Source: Agromyces protaetiae
GTDB taxonomy: Bacteria; Actinomycetota; Actinomycetes; Actinomycetales; Microbacteriaceae
Length of the DNA: 64,000 nucleotides
Direction of reading: 5' to 3'
Assembly: GCF_030866785.1 (NCBI RefSeq)
Contig: NZ_CP133018.1
Span: 124,001 to 188,000 of the forward strand
A program made the translations under genes and the position numbers. The notes beneath the pieces were generated by a model that saw nothing but the letters and a program-made list of their open reading frames with translations, did no database searches and was not told the origin of the DNA. Of this stretch, positions 26,930-35,147 are shown in pieces. Within the stretch, counting starts at the first letter, position 1; the number at the start of each line of letters is the position of its first letter.

Positions 26930-28897
26930 ATGCCTCGCTACGACCTTGACCCCGAGTCCGCCTACCGCCGGATGCTCGAGATCCGAACCCTCGAGACGCG
27001 GGTGCACGAGCTCTCGCTCGCGGGTGAGATCGCGGGCTCCGTGCACCTCTGCCTCGGTCAGGAGGCGATCCCGGTCGGCGCGATGGCGGCGCTCGAACCC
27101 GGCGACCTCTCGTTCGCGACCTACCGCGGTCACGGTTGGGCGATCGCGTCGGGCGCGCCGCTCGCCGCGGTCATGTCCGAGATCTTCCACCGGGTGGACG
27201 GCACGAACGGCGGCCGCTCCGGCTCACCCCTGCTGAGCCATCCGGCGAGCGGGTTCATCGGCGAGAACTCGATCGTCGGCGCCGGCTACCCCATTGCCGC
27301 CGGCGCAGCGCTCGCACTCGCGGCACGCGACAGCGGGGCGGTGGCGATCACCAGCGTCGGCGACGGTGCCCTGAACCAGGGCGCCACGCTCGAGGGGATC
27401 GCCTTCGCGGCCGGCCTTCGCCTCCCCGTCATCTTCGTCTGCGAGAACAACGGCTGGTCGGAGATGACGCCGACCGCGCAGACCGTCGTCACGCCCGACC
27501 TCGCCACGCGAGCGCGTGGATTCGGCATCACCGCGCTGACGGTCGATGGCGACGACCCGTTCGCGGTCCGGGACGCGACGGCCGAGGCTGCGTCGCGCTG
27601 CCGCGCCGGCGAAGGGCCCGTCTTCCTCGAGTTCACGACCTCGCGGCTCAGCGGGCACTACACGCGGGACATCGAGCACTATCGGCCCGCAGGCGACAAG
27701 GCTGCAGCCGTCGAGGCGGACCCGCTCGCACGCCTGAGGAACTCCGGGCGCATCGCCGACGACGTCATCCGGCGGATCGACGCCGACGTCGCCCAGCGCG
27801 TCGAGGACGCCATCGAGGCGGCCCGCCGCGCGCCCGAGCCGGACCCGTCCACCGTCGCGGACCACCTCTACGGCGAGCCCGTCGAACTGGCGCCGCTGAT
27901 GGTCCAGCCCGCGGCGGAGCGCACGTACCAACGCGCGCTCAACGACGCGCTGCGACAGGAACTCGAGCAACGAGAGGACGTCATCGTCTACGGCGAGGAC
28001 GTCGGGTTCGCGGGCGGCATCTTCGGGGTCAGCCGCGGCCTGCAGAAGACGTTCGGGCGGAACCGGGTGTTCGACACCCCCATCGCCGAGGCTGCGATCC
28101 TCGGCTCGGCCGTCGGGTCCTCCATGACCGGGCTTCGCCCGGTCGTCGAGATCATGTGGGCGGACTTCGTGTTCGTCGCGCTCGACCAGCTCATCAACCA
28201 GGCCGCGAACGTCCGATACGTCAACCGCTCCGCACTCTCGGCGCCGATGACGGTCCGCATGCAGCAGGGCGCCACGCCCGGATCGTGCGCGCAGCACTCG
28301 CAGAGCATCGAGGCGATCCTCGCCCACGTGCCCGGCATCAAGGTCGGTCTCGCGAGCAGCCCGCAGGACGCCTATGACATGCTGCGCGCGGCGATCGCGG
28401 ATCCCGACCCGACGGTGCTGATCGAGCATCGCGCGCTGTACCAGACGACCGGCGAGGTCATCCGGTCGGAGGCGCCGGCACAGCGCGCCGAGGGTGCGCG
28501 GCTGCGCGCCGACGGCTCGGACGCCGCGATCATCACCTGGGGCACGATGGTCGACGAGGCGCTCGCCGCCGCCGAGGAGCTGCGTTCCGAAGGCGTCGAG
28601 GTCGCCGTGCTCGATCTGCGCTGGCTCCGGCCGCTCGACGAGACCGCGATCGACGCGGTCGTCGCACGCGCCGGCGGCCGCGTGGTCATCGCGCACGAGG
28701 CCACCACGACGGGTGGCGCCGGCGCGGAGGTCGCCGCCGGCATCCTCGAGCGCAGCACGGATGCCTCCAGCCTGAAGCTCCGGCGCATCGGCACCGACGC
28801 CCTCCGCATGCCGTCGTCCCCGCGGCTCCAGGAGGCCGCGGTCCCCGGTCGTGCGGACCTCGTGCGGGAGCTTCGCGACGTCTTCGCGCTCGCCTAG
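26930..28897 (+). CDS. Fused E1 alpha/beta subunit of a 2-oxoacid (acetoin/pyruvate-type) dehydrogenase
   Basis: 655 aa. Residues about 1-320 are the alpha part (RRMLEIRTLETRVHELSLAG, ATYRGHGWAIASG, thiamine-diphosphate motif from GDGALNQG to CENNGWS). Residues about 330-655 are the beta part (RTYQRALNDALRQELE, VYGEDVGFAGGIFGVSRGL, DTPIAEAAILGSAVG, VLDLRWLRPLDE). It decarboxylates a 2-oxoacid or cleaves an alpha-hydroxyketone using ThDP. Normally alpha and beta are separate genes next to E2 and E3; here they are fused and no E2 or E3 is nearby. First gene of the rightward IclR arm. GGAG is 5 bases before the ATG. Confidence 0.87.
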   Translation: MPRYDLDPESAYRRMLEIRTLETRVHELSLAGEIAGSVHLCLGQEAIPVGAMAALEPGDLSFATYRGHGWAIASGAPLAAVMSEIFHRVDGTNGGRSGSPLLSHPASGFIGENSIVGAGYPIAAGAALALAARDSGAVAITSVGDGALNQGATLEGIAFAAGLRLPVIFVCENNGWSEMTPTAQTVVTPDLATRARGFGITALTVDGDDPFAVRDATAEAASRCRAGEGPVFLEFTTSRLSGHYTRDIEHYRPAGDKAAAVEADPLARLRNSGRIADDVIRRIDADVAQRVEDAIEAARRAPEPDPSTVADHLYGEPVELAPLMVQPAAERTYQRALNDALRQELEQREDVIVYGEDVGFAGGIFGVSRGLQKTFGRNRVFDTPIAEAAILGSAVGSSMTGLRPVVEIMWADFVFVALDQLINQAANVRYVNRSALSAPMTVRMQQGATPGSCAQHSQSIEAILAHVPGIKVGLASSPQDAYDMLRAAIADPDPTVLIEHRALYQTTGEVIRSEAPAQRAEGARLRADGSDAAIITWGTMVDEALAAAEELRSEGVEVAVLDLRWLRPLDETAIDAVVARAGGRVVIAHEATTTGGAGAEVAAGILERSTDASSLKLRRIGTDALRMPSSPRLQEAAVPGRADLVRELRDVFALA

Positions 28898-28906
28898 CCT
28901 GTGGTC

Positions 28907-29227
28907 ATGGACTTCCTGGTCGAGACGACCATCGACCGGGCGCGGTTCGAGGCGGAGGCCGCCGACCGCACCGCCGTGCTCGAGGCCGAACAGGTCAGGG
29001 CCGCCGCGCTCGCCGCGGCCGGCCTCCTGCTGCGGCTCTGGCGACCCGCCGATCGCGCCGACGAGTGGTGCAACCTCGGGCTCTGGCGTGCGCAGGACGC
29101 GGACGCCCTTCGCACGGCGCTGGAGAGTCTGCCGTTGGCCGAATGGATGGCCTGGGACATCCGCCCCCTCACCGACCACCCGAACGACCCGCGCCGCTCG
29201 GCACCGAACTCCGGGAGCACCGCATGA
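28907..29227 (+). CDS. Muconolactone isomerase-like (MIase domain) small protein
   Basis: 106 aa from ATG 28907, 9 bp after the E1 gene. MDFLVETTIDRARFEAEAA at the N-terminus, EWCNLGLWRAQDADALRTAL in the middle and LPLAEWMAWDIRPLTDHPND near the end match the ferredoxin-like MIase fold (muconolactone delta-isomerase and related dimers). It may isomerise a double bond in an unsaturated lactone or keto acid made in this pathway; binding-only roles are equally possible. Its stop overlaps the next start by ATGA. Confidence 0.68.
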   Translation: MDFLVETTIDRARFEAEAADRTAVLEAEQVRAAALAAAGLLLRLWRPADRADEWCNLGLWRAQDADALRTALESLPLAEWMAWDIRPLTDHPNDPRRSAPNSGSTA

Positions 29228-29691
29228 TCACCGGCATCCTGCACCACGGCATGACCGTCTCCGACCTCGACCGATCCGTCGCCTGGTATCAGGACGCGCT
29301 CGGACTCGAGCTCGTGCACCGGCAACGACAAGAGAACGCGTACACCCAGACGCTCGTGGGCGTGCCCGGTGCCGTGCTCGAGGTCGCGCAACTGGCCGTG
29401 CCGGGAGGCTCAGGGACCCGCTCGAGCCATGACGTCGAACTGATCCAGTATGTCGTCGGCTCGACCGGTCGCGGCGAGGACGAGGTGAGCGATGTGGGCG
29501 TCGCGCACCTCGCGTTCCTGGTGAACGACATCGAGGCGGCGGCGGCCAGGGTGGTCGCCGCGGGCGGGCGACTCAGGAATCCGCCGGTCGAGGTGACCGC
29601 CGGAGCGAACCGCGGCGGGAAGGCGTGTTACTTCCACGATCCCGACGGCAACACGCTCGAGCTCATGCAGCGCCCGGCGGTCTCCGCGTGA
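29224..29691 (+). CDS. VOC (glyoxalase/bleomycin-resistance superfamily) protein
   Basis: 155 aa with two beta-alpha-beta-beta-beta modules: LHHGMTVSDLDRSVAWYQDA and GVAHLAFLVNDIEAAAARVV, ending in ACYFHDPDGNTLELMQRP with a metal-ligand Glu. First-module His (LHHG) and the C-terminal Glu suggest a divalent-metal site, as in methylmalonyl-CoA epimerase-like or glyoxalase-like isomerases. The exact reaction is unknown. It overlaps both neighbours by 4 bp (ATGA and GTGA), so it is tightly coupled with the MIase-like and SDR genes. Confidence 0.8.
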   Translation: MITGILHHGMTVSDLDRSVAWYQDALGLELVHRQRQENAYTQTLVGVPGAVLEVAQLAVPGGSGTRSSHDVELIQYVVGSTGRGEDEVSDVGVAHLAFLVNDIEAAAARVVAAGGRLRNPPVEVTAGANRGGKACYFHDPDGNTLELMQRPAVSA

Positions 29692-30401
29692 CGGGCGTCG
29701 GAGTGGCGGTCGTGACCGGCGCGGCGGGCGGCATCGGCGCCGAGGTGGTGCGCCGGCTCGTGCGCCGGTTCGGCACCGTCGTCGCGGCCGACCTCAGGGG
29801 TGCGGCGACCGAATGGGATTCGGCGGCCGTCGTCGGCGTGGACTGCGACGTGTCGTCCACCGACAGCGTCGAGGGCGTGGTCGCGCTCGCCGGAACGCGC
29901 GGTGAGCTGCGGGCCGTCGTGACCTGCGCCGGCGTCGTCAGCGTCGGAACGCTGCCCGAGACCACGGACGACCAGTGGGACGGCGTCCTCGACATCAACC
30001 TCGGCGGCACCATGCGCGTCTGCCGGGCTGCGATCCCCCGCCTCGCGCCGGGGTCGGCCATCGTCACGGTGGCCTCGATCAGCGGACGGACGGCATCGAC
30101 CTTCGCCTCGCCCGCGTACGTCGCGTCGAAGGCGGGCGTCATCGGCCTCACCAAGAGCCTCGCTGCGCAGCTCGGCGAGGCCGGGATCCGGGTGAACGCC
30201 GTGGCGCCGGGCATCATCGACACCCCGATGATCGCGTCCTACGGCGACGACCGGAAGGCGCTGCTTCGCTCGCGGATCCCCGCGGGCCGTCTCGGCGCGG
30301 CCGAGGACGTCGCGCGGACGATCGAGTTCCTGGCGACGCCCGACAGCGACTTCGTCACCGGCGCGGTCATCGACGTCAACGGTGGCCAGTTCATCGCCTA
30401 G
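29688..30401 (+). CDS. Short-chain dehydrogenase/reductase
   Basis: 237 aa from GTG 29688, overlapping the VOC gene stop (GTGA). VAVVTGAAGGIGAEVVRRL is the cofactor site; TCAGVVSVGTLPE replaces the usual NNAG with TCAG; IVTVASISGRTAS and AYVASKAGVIGLTKSLA give the catalytic Ser, Tyr and Lys; VNAVAPGIIDTPM and GAVIDVNGGQF close the fold. It is the last gene of the rightward IclR arm and, with the SnoaL-SDR fusion, one of two dehydrogenases in the cluster. A strong terminator follows. Confidence 0.87.
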   Translation: MTGVGVAVVTGAAGGIGAEVVRRLVRRFGTVVAADLRGAATEWDSAAVVGVDCDVSSTDSVEGVVALAGTRGELRAVVTCAGVVSVGTLPETTDDQWDGVLDINLGGTMRVCRAAIPRLAPGSAIVTVASISGRTASTFASPAYVASKAGVIGLTKSLAAQLGEAGIRVNAVAPGIIDTPMIASYGDDRKALLRSRIPAGRLGAAEDVARTIEFLATPDSDFVTGAVIDVNGGQFIA

Positions 30402-30426
30402 CGTTCCTTACGAGTTCCGACGACGT

Positions 30427-30462
30427 GTGAGGGGGTGCGGGCCGAGGCCCGCACCCCCTCAC
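30427..30462. terminator. Strong bidirectional terminator
   Basis: Perfect 17-bp stem: left arm 30427-30443 (GTGAGGGGGTGCGGGCC), right arm 30446-30462, with a two-base loop (effectively CGAG). It separates the convergent SDR and glycosidase genes. Confidence 0.88.
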
Positions 30463-30481
30463 GTGTGCGATCTGCGTGTGG

Positions 30482-33400
30482 TTATCCGAGCGTGCGCCGA
30501 CGACGCAGGACGACCGTCGTGAGCAGCGCCCCGAGTGCCAGCACGGCGAACGCGAGCGCACTCAGAAGGGTGCCGTCGAAGCCGGTGCTCGCGAGTGCGC
30601 CGGTGGAGGACGCGGGCGACGAGCCTGCGCCGGCCGAGTCGCTGCCGCCGGTGCCGGATCCGCCCGTGCCGGGTCCGCCGGTGCCGGGTTCGCCGGTGCC
30701 GGGTCCGCCGGTGCCGGGTCCGCCGGTGCCGGGTTCGCCGGTGCCGGGTTCGCCGGTGCCGGGCTCCTCACCCGAGTCGGCGAGCGTCCACCGGATGCTC
30801 GGGTCCCATGCGACGGAGTCGAAGGCGATCGTGGTGCCACGGTTGACCACGAAGCTCACCCGGCTGCCCTCCTCGAGCGCGGTCTCGATGAGCGGGGTCT
30901 CGATCGCCTCGCCCGAGGGGACGGTCACCCAGCCCGTCTCGGGCCAGACCTGCACGTCGTCCACGAGCACCCGGACACGTACGCCGTCGCCGCCCGGGCT
31001 GCCGACCGAGATCCGGCTGGGCAGGATCTCGCCGGCGCCGTCGACGTGACTCGTCCAGACGCGCACGGAGTCGGCGGTCATCGACGGGTGCTGCCACGCG
31101 TCGCCGATGGTGAGGTACCCGGGCGCCGACCAGCGACTCGTCCGCTCGTCCCAGGTCAACGGGGTGACACCGCCGGCCTCATGGGCCTCGTACGACCAGC
31201 CGCGCCCGCCCTGCTCGCGCGTGAAGTCCGAGCTCGCGGTGGTCGAGACCACCTCGGCGAGCGGCGACTGGTTGCCGTCGCCGTCCACCGCGCGAACCGT
31301 GTACTCGGCTTCGGCGTCGCCGCCCTCGATGAACGCGTACGCCGCCTTCCCCGAGGTCGCGACGACCACGCCGTCCTTCAGGACCTCATACTTGGAGACC
31401 CAGTTGTCGTCCACCGCGTGCGTCCAGGTGACCGCGATGCCTTCGAAACCCATCTCCGTGGCGGGCGTCGCGGTGACCTCGGTCGGCGCAGCGGGCGGCG
31501 TCGTGTCGGTCTGCGCACCGGGGAAGTCGGTGACGTTCAGCCACACGAGATCGCCGCCCCAGTTCTGCGCGGTGATGCCGTCGGCCATCCACTCGGCGCC
31601 CGTCTTGGTCGACGTCGCGAGACTGTTCTGGAAGGTCACCGAGTAGTCGAGCTCCGGGTCGAGACCCTTCGGGTAGACGGTGACGCCGTCCTCGACGAAG
31701 TTGTCCCGCGCCGGGACGATCACGCCCGCGGTGTTGTCGCTGTTCATGCGCTGCACGAAGTAGATCTGCTCCTCGCCGACCACTTCGGGGTGGTACAGCT
31801 GCGACCAACGGCCCGCGAACTCGTTCGCCTTCATGAACTGCATGATGTCGACGTACTTGGTCCAGAGCTGCGTACCACCCGGATCCTTGAGCAGCGTCCA
31901 GCCGTTCCATTCCATGCCGCGCTGCATCTGGGCGACGATGGCGGTCTGGTCCGGCCCGAAGTCCCAGCCCCAGAACTTGTCCTGCGGGTAGAGGAACGAC
32001 GGCGTCCAGCTCGACCACTGTCCTGGCGCGCCATCCGTCACCTGCACGAGGTCGCTGTTGTGCACCGACGCGAGGTTCAGGATGTTGCCGCCGCACATGT
32101 TCACATTGACGCCGGCTTCGGGGTTCGCCTCACGGAAGTCGGCCATGAGCTGGTAGAAGTTCTCGTTCGCGTGGATCGGGTTGACGCCCCATCCGTCGAA
32201 GCTCAACCCGCCCATGTCCTGACGCCAGATCCACGGCCCGAACTCATCGGACTTCTCGTTGAGGAGATCGAGCATCCAGGCGACCGCGTCGTCGTTGTCC
32301 ATCCGCAGACTGCCCGCACCCCACTCGCAGAACGAGTGGACGTCGCGCGTCACCCGCCAGTCGGGGTTGTCCTGGTACACGGCCGAGTCGGGTGAGGCGT
32401 CCCACGGCGGAAGCCACACCATGTAGCCCATCTCGTTCTTGGCGCTGAACGATCCCAGCTCGCCGAGATCGGCGCCCGTGGAGTTCACCCAGTCGCCGGT
32501 GTGGTTGATGTTGCCCTCCTTGCCGTGCCAGCCGGCGTCGAGGTGGTTGATGTCCGCGCCGATCGCGCGCCAGCCCTGCACCATGTCGAAGAGGCCCTCG
32601 TTGGTGAACGAGCCGAGGTCGGTGTTCCACGGCGCCGGGAAGTTGTACGGCTTCGCCGCGGCGACCCAGTCGTCGTTCGTCAGGTCCCACTTGTGGCGGT
32701 ACTGGAAGTTCTTGTACATGTTGCCGGCGTCGTCGAGGTCGCCGGCGAATGCGACGAGGTGCGCGGTGCCCATGGTCCATGTCTCGTCGGCGGCGATCGT
32801 CAGGCCGTTCGCCCCGTAGGCGTCGACGATGATCGAGCCGCTCGAGGTCATGCGGGTGAACGTCGACCCGGTGTAGCTCCAGCCGGTGAGCAGGCCGTCG
32901 TCGTGCTGCACGTCGCGCACGATCACCTCGGGCAGGTAGTCGAGCGACCCGACGTACTGGGTCTGCAGGTCGAGCACCCACCCCGGGCCGGGAACCACGG
33001 TGTGCGGCTTCAGCGAGTTCGGGGAGTTGTACCCGCCGGTGAAGTAGGTGACCTCGGCGTCGCCTGCGGCGAAGCTGTCGGTGAGCGCGGTGTGGTTGAG
33101 CACCAGCGGGTCGGAGACCACGAGGTCGCCGCCGGAGATGTTCGTGTAGGCGAAGTGCTGCTCGATCGCGGACTCGCCGGCCCAGACCGAGTAGTTCGCG
33201 TCGACGCGGAACCGCGCGTTCTCGACGGTGATCCGCAGATCGGCACGGTCGATCACCCCGTCGCCATCCACGTCGACCGTGGTGCACGCGTCCTCCACGA
33301 GCTCCCAGCCCGGGCTCGAGCCCTGGTGCTCCACGCGCGGAGAGGACTCCGCGATCTGGAACTCGGGCGCGGGAGCAGACGGCGACATCAGCTCGCGGCC

Positions 33401-33637
33401 GCTCACGAGGTTGGTCAGCGCGGTCTGCTGGAACCGGCCGTCCGCGCTCAGGGTGAGTTCCTTGCTGATGCCCTCGTTCGCGAGGGTCCAGGTGCCCTCG
33501 GCGGCGTCGCGCTGCACGCTGGGCCCGCACTCGGTGACGTCCGCCGCCGCCACCGTCGTCGAGGCGACGGTGAAGCCCGTCGCCAGCAACGCGCCGACGG
33601 CGACCGTCGCCGCCACCCGTCTTCTCTGTTGTCGCAT
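30482..33637 (-). CDS. Secreted, wall-anchored GH36-like alpha-galactosidase
   Basis: 1051 aa. A signal peptide (RRRVAATVAVGALLATGFTV..AAA) is followed by an N-terminal beta-rich domain (about 40-330), a catalytic barrel (about 335-680) and an FN3-like domain (PPAAPTEVTATPATEMGFEG, about 725-810). After a beta domain and a PGTGG/PGTGE repeat linker comes LASTGFDG, a hydrophobic helix and the RRRRTLG tail, an LAxTG sorting signal. Barrel motifs INHLDAGWHGKEG, MVWLPPWDA, WIWRQDMGG (nucleophile Asp candidate) and SDLVQVTDG (acid/base candidate) resemble GH36/melibiase. The galactosidase assignment is by this resemblance and the galactose-rich surroundings. Confidence 0.72.
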   Translation of the reverse strand: MRQQRRRVAATVAVGALLATGFTVASTTVAAADVTECGPSVQRDAAEGTWTLANEGISKELTLSADGRFQQTALTNLVSGRELMSPSAPAPEFQIAESSPRVEHQGSSPGWELVEDACTTVDVDGDGVIDRADLRITVENARFRVDANYSVWAGESAIEQHFAYTNISGGDLVVSDPLVLNHTALTDSFAAGDAEVTYFTGGYNSPNSLKPHTVVPGPGWVLDLQTQYVGSLDYLPEVIVRDVQHDDGLLTGWSYTGSTFTRMTSSGSIIVDAYGANGLTIAADETWTMGTAHLVAFAGDLDDAGNMYKNFQYRHKWDLTNDDWVAAAKPYNFPAPWNTDLGSFTNEGLFDMVQGWRAIGADINHLDAGWHGKEGNINHTGDWVNSTGADLGELGSFSAKNEMGYMVWLPPWDASPDSAVYQDNPDWRVTRDVHSFCEWGAGSLRMDNDDAVAWMLDLLNEKSDEFGPWIWRQDMGGLSFDGWGVNPIHANENFYQLMADFREANPEAGVNVNMCGGNILNLASVHNSDLVQVTDGAPGQWSSWTPSFLYPQDKFWGWDFGPDQTAIVAQMQRGMEWNGWTLLKDPGGTQLWTKYVDIMQFMKANEFAGRWSQLYHPEVVGEEQIYFVQRMNSDNTAGVIVPARDNFVEDGVTVYPKGLDPELDYSVTFQNSLATSTKTGAEWMADGITAQNWGGDLVWLNVTDFPGAQTDTTPPAAPTEVTATPATEMGFEGIAVTWTHAVDDNWVSKYEVLKDGVVVATSGKAAYAFIEGGDAEAEYTVRAVDGDGNQSPLAEVVSTTASSDFTREQGGRGWSYEAHEAGGVTPLTWDERTSRWSAPGYLTIGDAWQHPSMTADSVRVWTSHVDGAGEILPSRISVGSPGGDGVRVRVLVDDVQVWPETGWVTVPSGEAIETPLIETALEEGSRVSFVVNRGTTIAFDSVAWDPSIRWTLADSGEEPGTGEPGTGEPGTGGPGTGGPGTGEPGTGGPGTGGSGTGGSDSAGAGSSPASSTGALASTGFDGTLLSALAFAVLALGALLTTVVLRRRRTLG
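30651..30770 (-). repeat. Eight tandem 15-bp repeats encoding the glycosidase linker
   Basis: Units of the form GTGCCGGGTTCGCCG start every 15 bp from 30651 to 30756. In the gene's direction they encode alternating PGTGG and PGTGE pentapeptides, a spacer between the ectodomain and the sorting signal. Confidence 0.92.
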
Positions 33638-33828
33638 GTCTTCCCTCTACTTCGTCGTAGCCGGCCGAACCTCGGCCCTCAGGAAGACGCTAGCCAGAAT
33701 GTGTATGAATCTGGAAGACGATTCGGTTATATGAAATGACGCAGACCGTGATCGGCCTCCACGTGGTCCGCCCGCACAGTTCCGGTTCGAGGCGGCGTGC
33801 ATGACGCTGCGGGCGCTACGCTGCGGGC

Positions 33829-34377
33829 ATGCGGCGACTCAGGTACTCCATCAACGTGACGCTCGACGGGTGCGTCGACCACCGTGGGCCCCGGGCCGAT
33901 GAGGCGCTGCACCGGTACCATGCCGCCTCGCTCGCGCGGGCGGATGCGCTGCTGTTCGGGCGGGTGACCTACCAGATGATGGAGGAGGCCTGGCGCCCGC
34001 CAGCCTCGGACGCGATGCCCGACTGGACGCGGTCCTTCGCGCGCATGATCGACGGTGCGAAGAAGTACGTCGTGTCGACCACCCTCGACCACGTCGACTG
34101 GAACGCGGAGCTCGTGCGCGGCGACCTCGGTGGCGCCGTGCGCACGCTGAAGGACGAGCCCGGCGGCGAGCTCTACGTGGGTGGCGTGACACTCCCGACC
34201 GCGCTCGCCGAGCTCCGCCTGATCGACGTCTACGAGTTCGTCGTGCACCCGAGGGTCGCCGGTCACGGCCCTCGTCTACTCGACGGGCTGTCCACACCGC
34301 TCGACCTCGAGCTGGTCGGCCGTGAGGAACTCGGCTCGGGCGGCGTCGTGGCGATGCGGTACGAGCCGCGAACCTGA
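33829..34377 (+). CDS. RibD C-terminal / dihydrofolate reductase-like protein
   Basis: 182 aa of the YyaP/YwjB type. RRLRYSINVTLDGCVDH at the N-terminus, DALLFGRVTYQMMEEAW, KKYVVSTTLDHVDWNAEL, and GGELYVGGVTLPTALAELRL near the pyridine-nucleotide site follow the DHFR-like fold. Such stand-alone proteins are common in actinobacteria and are believed to be NADPH-dependent reductases of unknown substrate. TACGCT about 7-12 bases before the ATG could be a leaderless -10 box. It is transcribed divergently from the glycosidase gene. Confidence 0.82.
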   Translation: MRRLRYSINVTLDGCVDHRGPRADEALHRYHAASLARADALLFGRVTYQMMEEAWRPPASDAMPDWTRSFARMIDGAKKYVVSTTLDHVDWNAELVRGDLGGAVRTLKDEPGGELYVGGVTLPTALAELRLIDVYEFVVHPRVAGHGPRLLDGLSTPLDLELVGREELGSGGVVAMRYEPRT

Positions 34378-34682
34378 TCGCGACGCTTCCGTCGTCACAC
34401 GAGTCGGGCGGGCTGCGCCTTCGGCGTGTGTGTTCGTCGTTGCCATCGAGTCGCCCCCCGCCCTGCACCGGCATGGCACCTGCCGCGTCGCTTCAAGGGC
34501 CCGACCGCGCAGCGCCACGTCGGCGGTTTTCGGACTGGGTGGGTGCCGAGCGCCACCCGGAGGGCGAGACGCTCGCGAGCCTCGGCGGGCCGCGGGCCTG
34601 ACGCCTGACCCGTGACGCTGAGATCCGAGGCCGCGCCCCGAGGCATCCGTCTCGCCCTCGACCTGTGCCAAGCTCAGATCCC
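34378..34682. other. Intergenic stretch of about 305 bp, no gene supported
   Basis: Short frames on both strands lack Shine-Dalgarno sequences and recognisable domains. I searched it by eye for the fluoride riboswitch (crcB motif) because a fluoride channel follows, and found no convincing match. The final 37 bp form a hairpin around the crcB start codon. Confidence 0.5.
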
Positions 34683-34695
34683 ATGGCACAGGTCG
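34659..34695 (+). promoter_or_regulatory. Hairpin enclosing the crcB start codon
   Basis: Perfect 12-bp inverted repeat CGACCTGTGCCA (34659-34670) / TGGCACAGGTCG (34684-34695) with a 13-base loop. The ATG (34683-34685) straddles the top of the right arm, so folding would hide the start codon. It could be an RNA control element or a protein operator. Confidence 0.6.
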
Positions 34696-35147
34696 ACTGC
34701 TCGGCAGGCGCTCGCGCACCGCACCCGCGGCCTGCGCATCGGCAGTGGCGCTACGTCGGACTCGTCGCGGCCGGAGGTGCGCTCGGCACGTCGCTGCGCG
34801 CCGCGGTGACGTTGCTGGTGCCCGAGGTCGACGTGTTCCCCGTGGCCACGTTCGGCGTCAACCTCGTCGGCGCCTTCGTGCTCGGTGTGGTGCTCGAGGC
34901 CTTGGCCCGGTCAGGGCCGGACGAGGGGCCGCGCCTCGGCGTGCGGCTCTTCGTCGGCACGGGAGTGCTCGGCGGGTTCACGACCTACAGTGCGCTCGCG
35001 ACGGCGACCGCCGAACTGACCTCGGCCGGGTCGACCTGGTGGGCGATGGCGTACGGGTTGGGCACGGTGCTGCTCGGTGCGGTCGCGAGCGTGGGCGGTA
35101 TCGCCCTCGGCGGACTCATCGGGCGTCGACGGGGAGCGGCATCGTGA
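34683..35147 (+). CDS. crcB: Fluoride ion channel CrcB/Fluc, first subunit
   Basis: 154 aa from ATG 34683 (an ATG at 34665 is possible but falls inside the hairpin's left arm). Four membrane helices. The Fluc marks are present: GGALGTSLRAAV, FGVNLVGAFVLGVV (pore Asn), and GGFTTYSALATATAEL (Phe-box with FTTYS). It exports fluoride passively as a dual-topology dimer; in Gram-positives two homologous genes make a heterodimer, as here. The N-terminal 30 residues are polar and longer than in most homologues. Its stop overlaps the second crcB by GTGA. Confidence 0.9.
   Translation: MAQVDCSAGARAPHPRPAHRQWRYVGLVAAGGALGTSLRAAVTLLVPEVDVFPVATFGVNLVGAFVLGVVLEALARSGPDEGPRLGVRLFVGTGVLGGFTTYSALATATAELTSAGSTWWAMAYGLGTVLLGAVASVGGIALGGLIGRRRGAAS

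Noticed and set aside
30651..30770. Regular 15-bp repeats resembling a CRISPR-like array
   Set aside because: No spacers; the units are contiguous, in frame, and encode a PGTGG linker.
34378..34682. Possible fluoride riboswitch before crcB
   Set aside because: The conserved pseudoknot bases were not found by eye; only the start-codon hairpin is clear. An Infernal search with RF01734 would decide.
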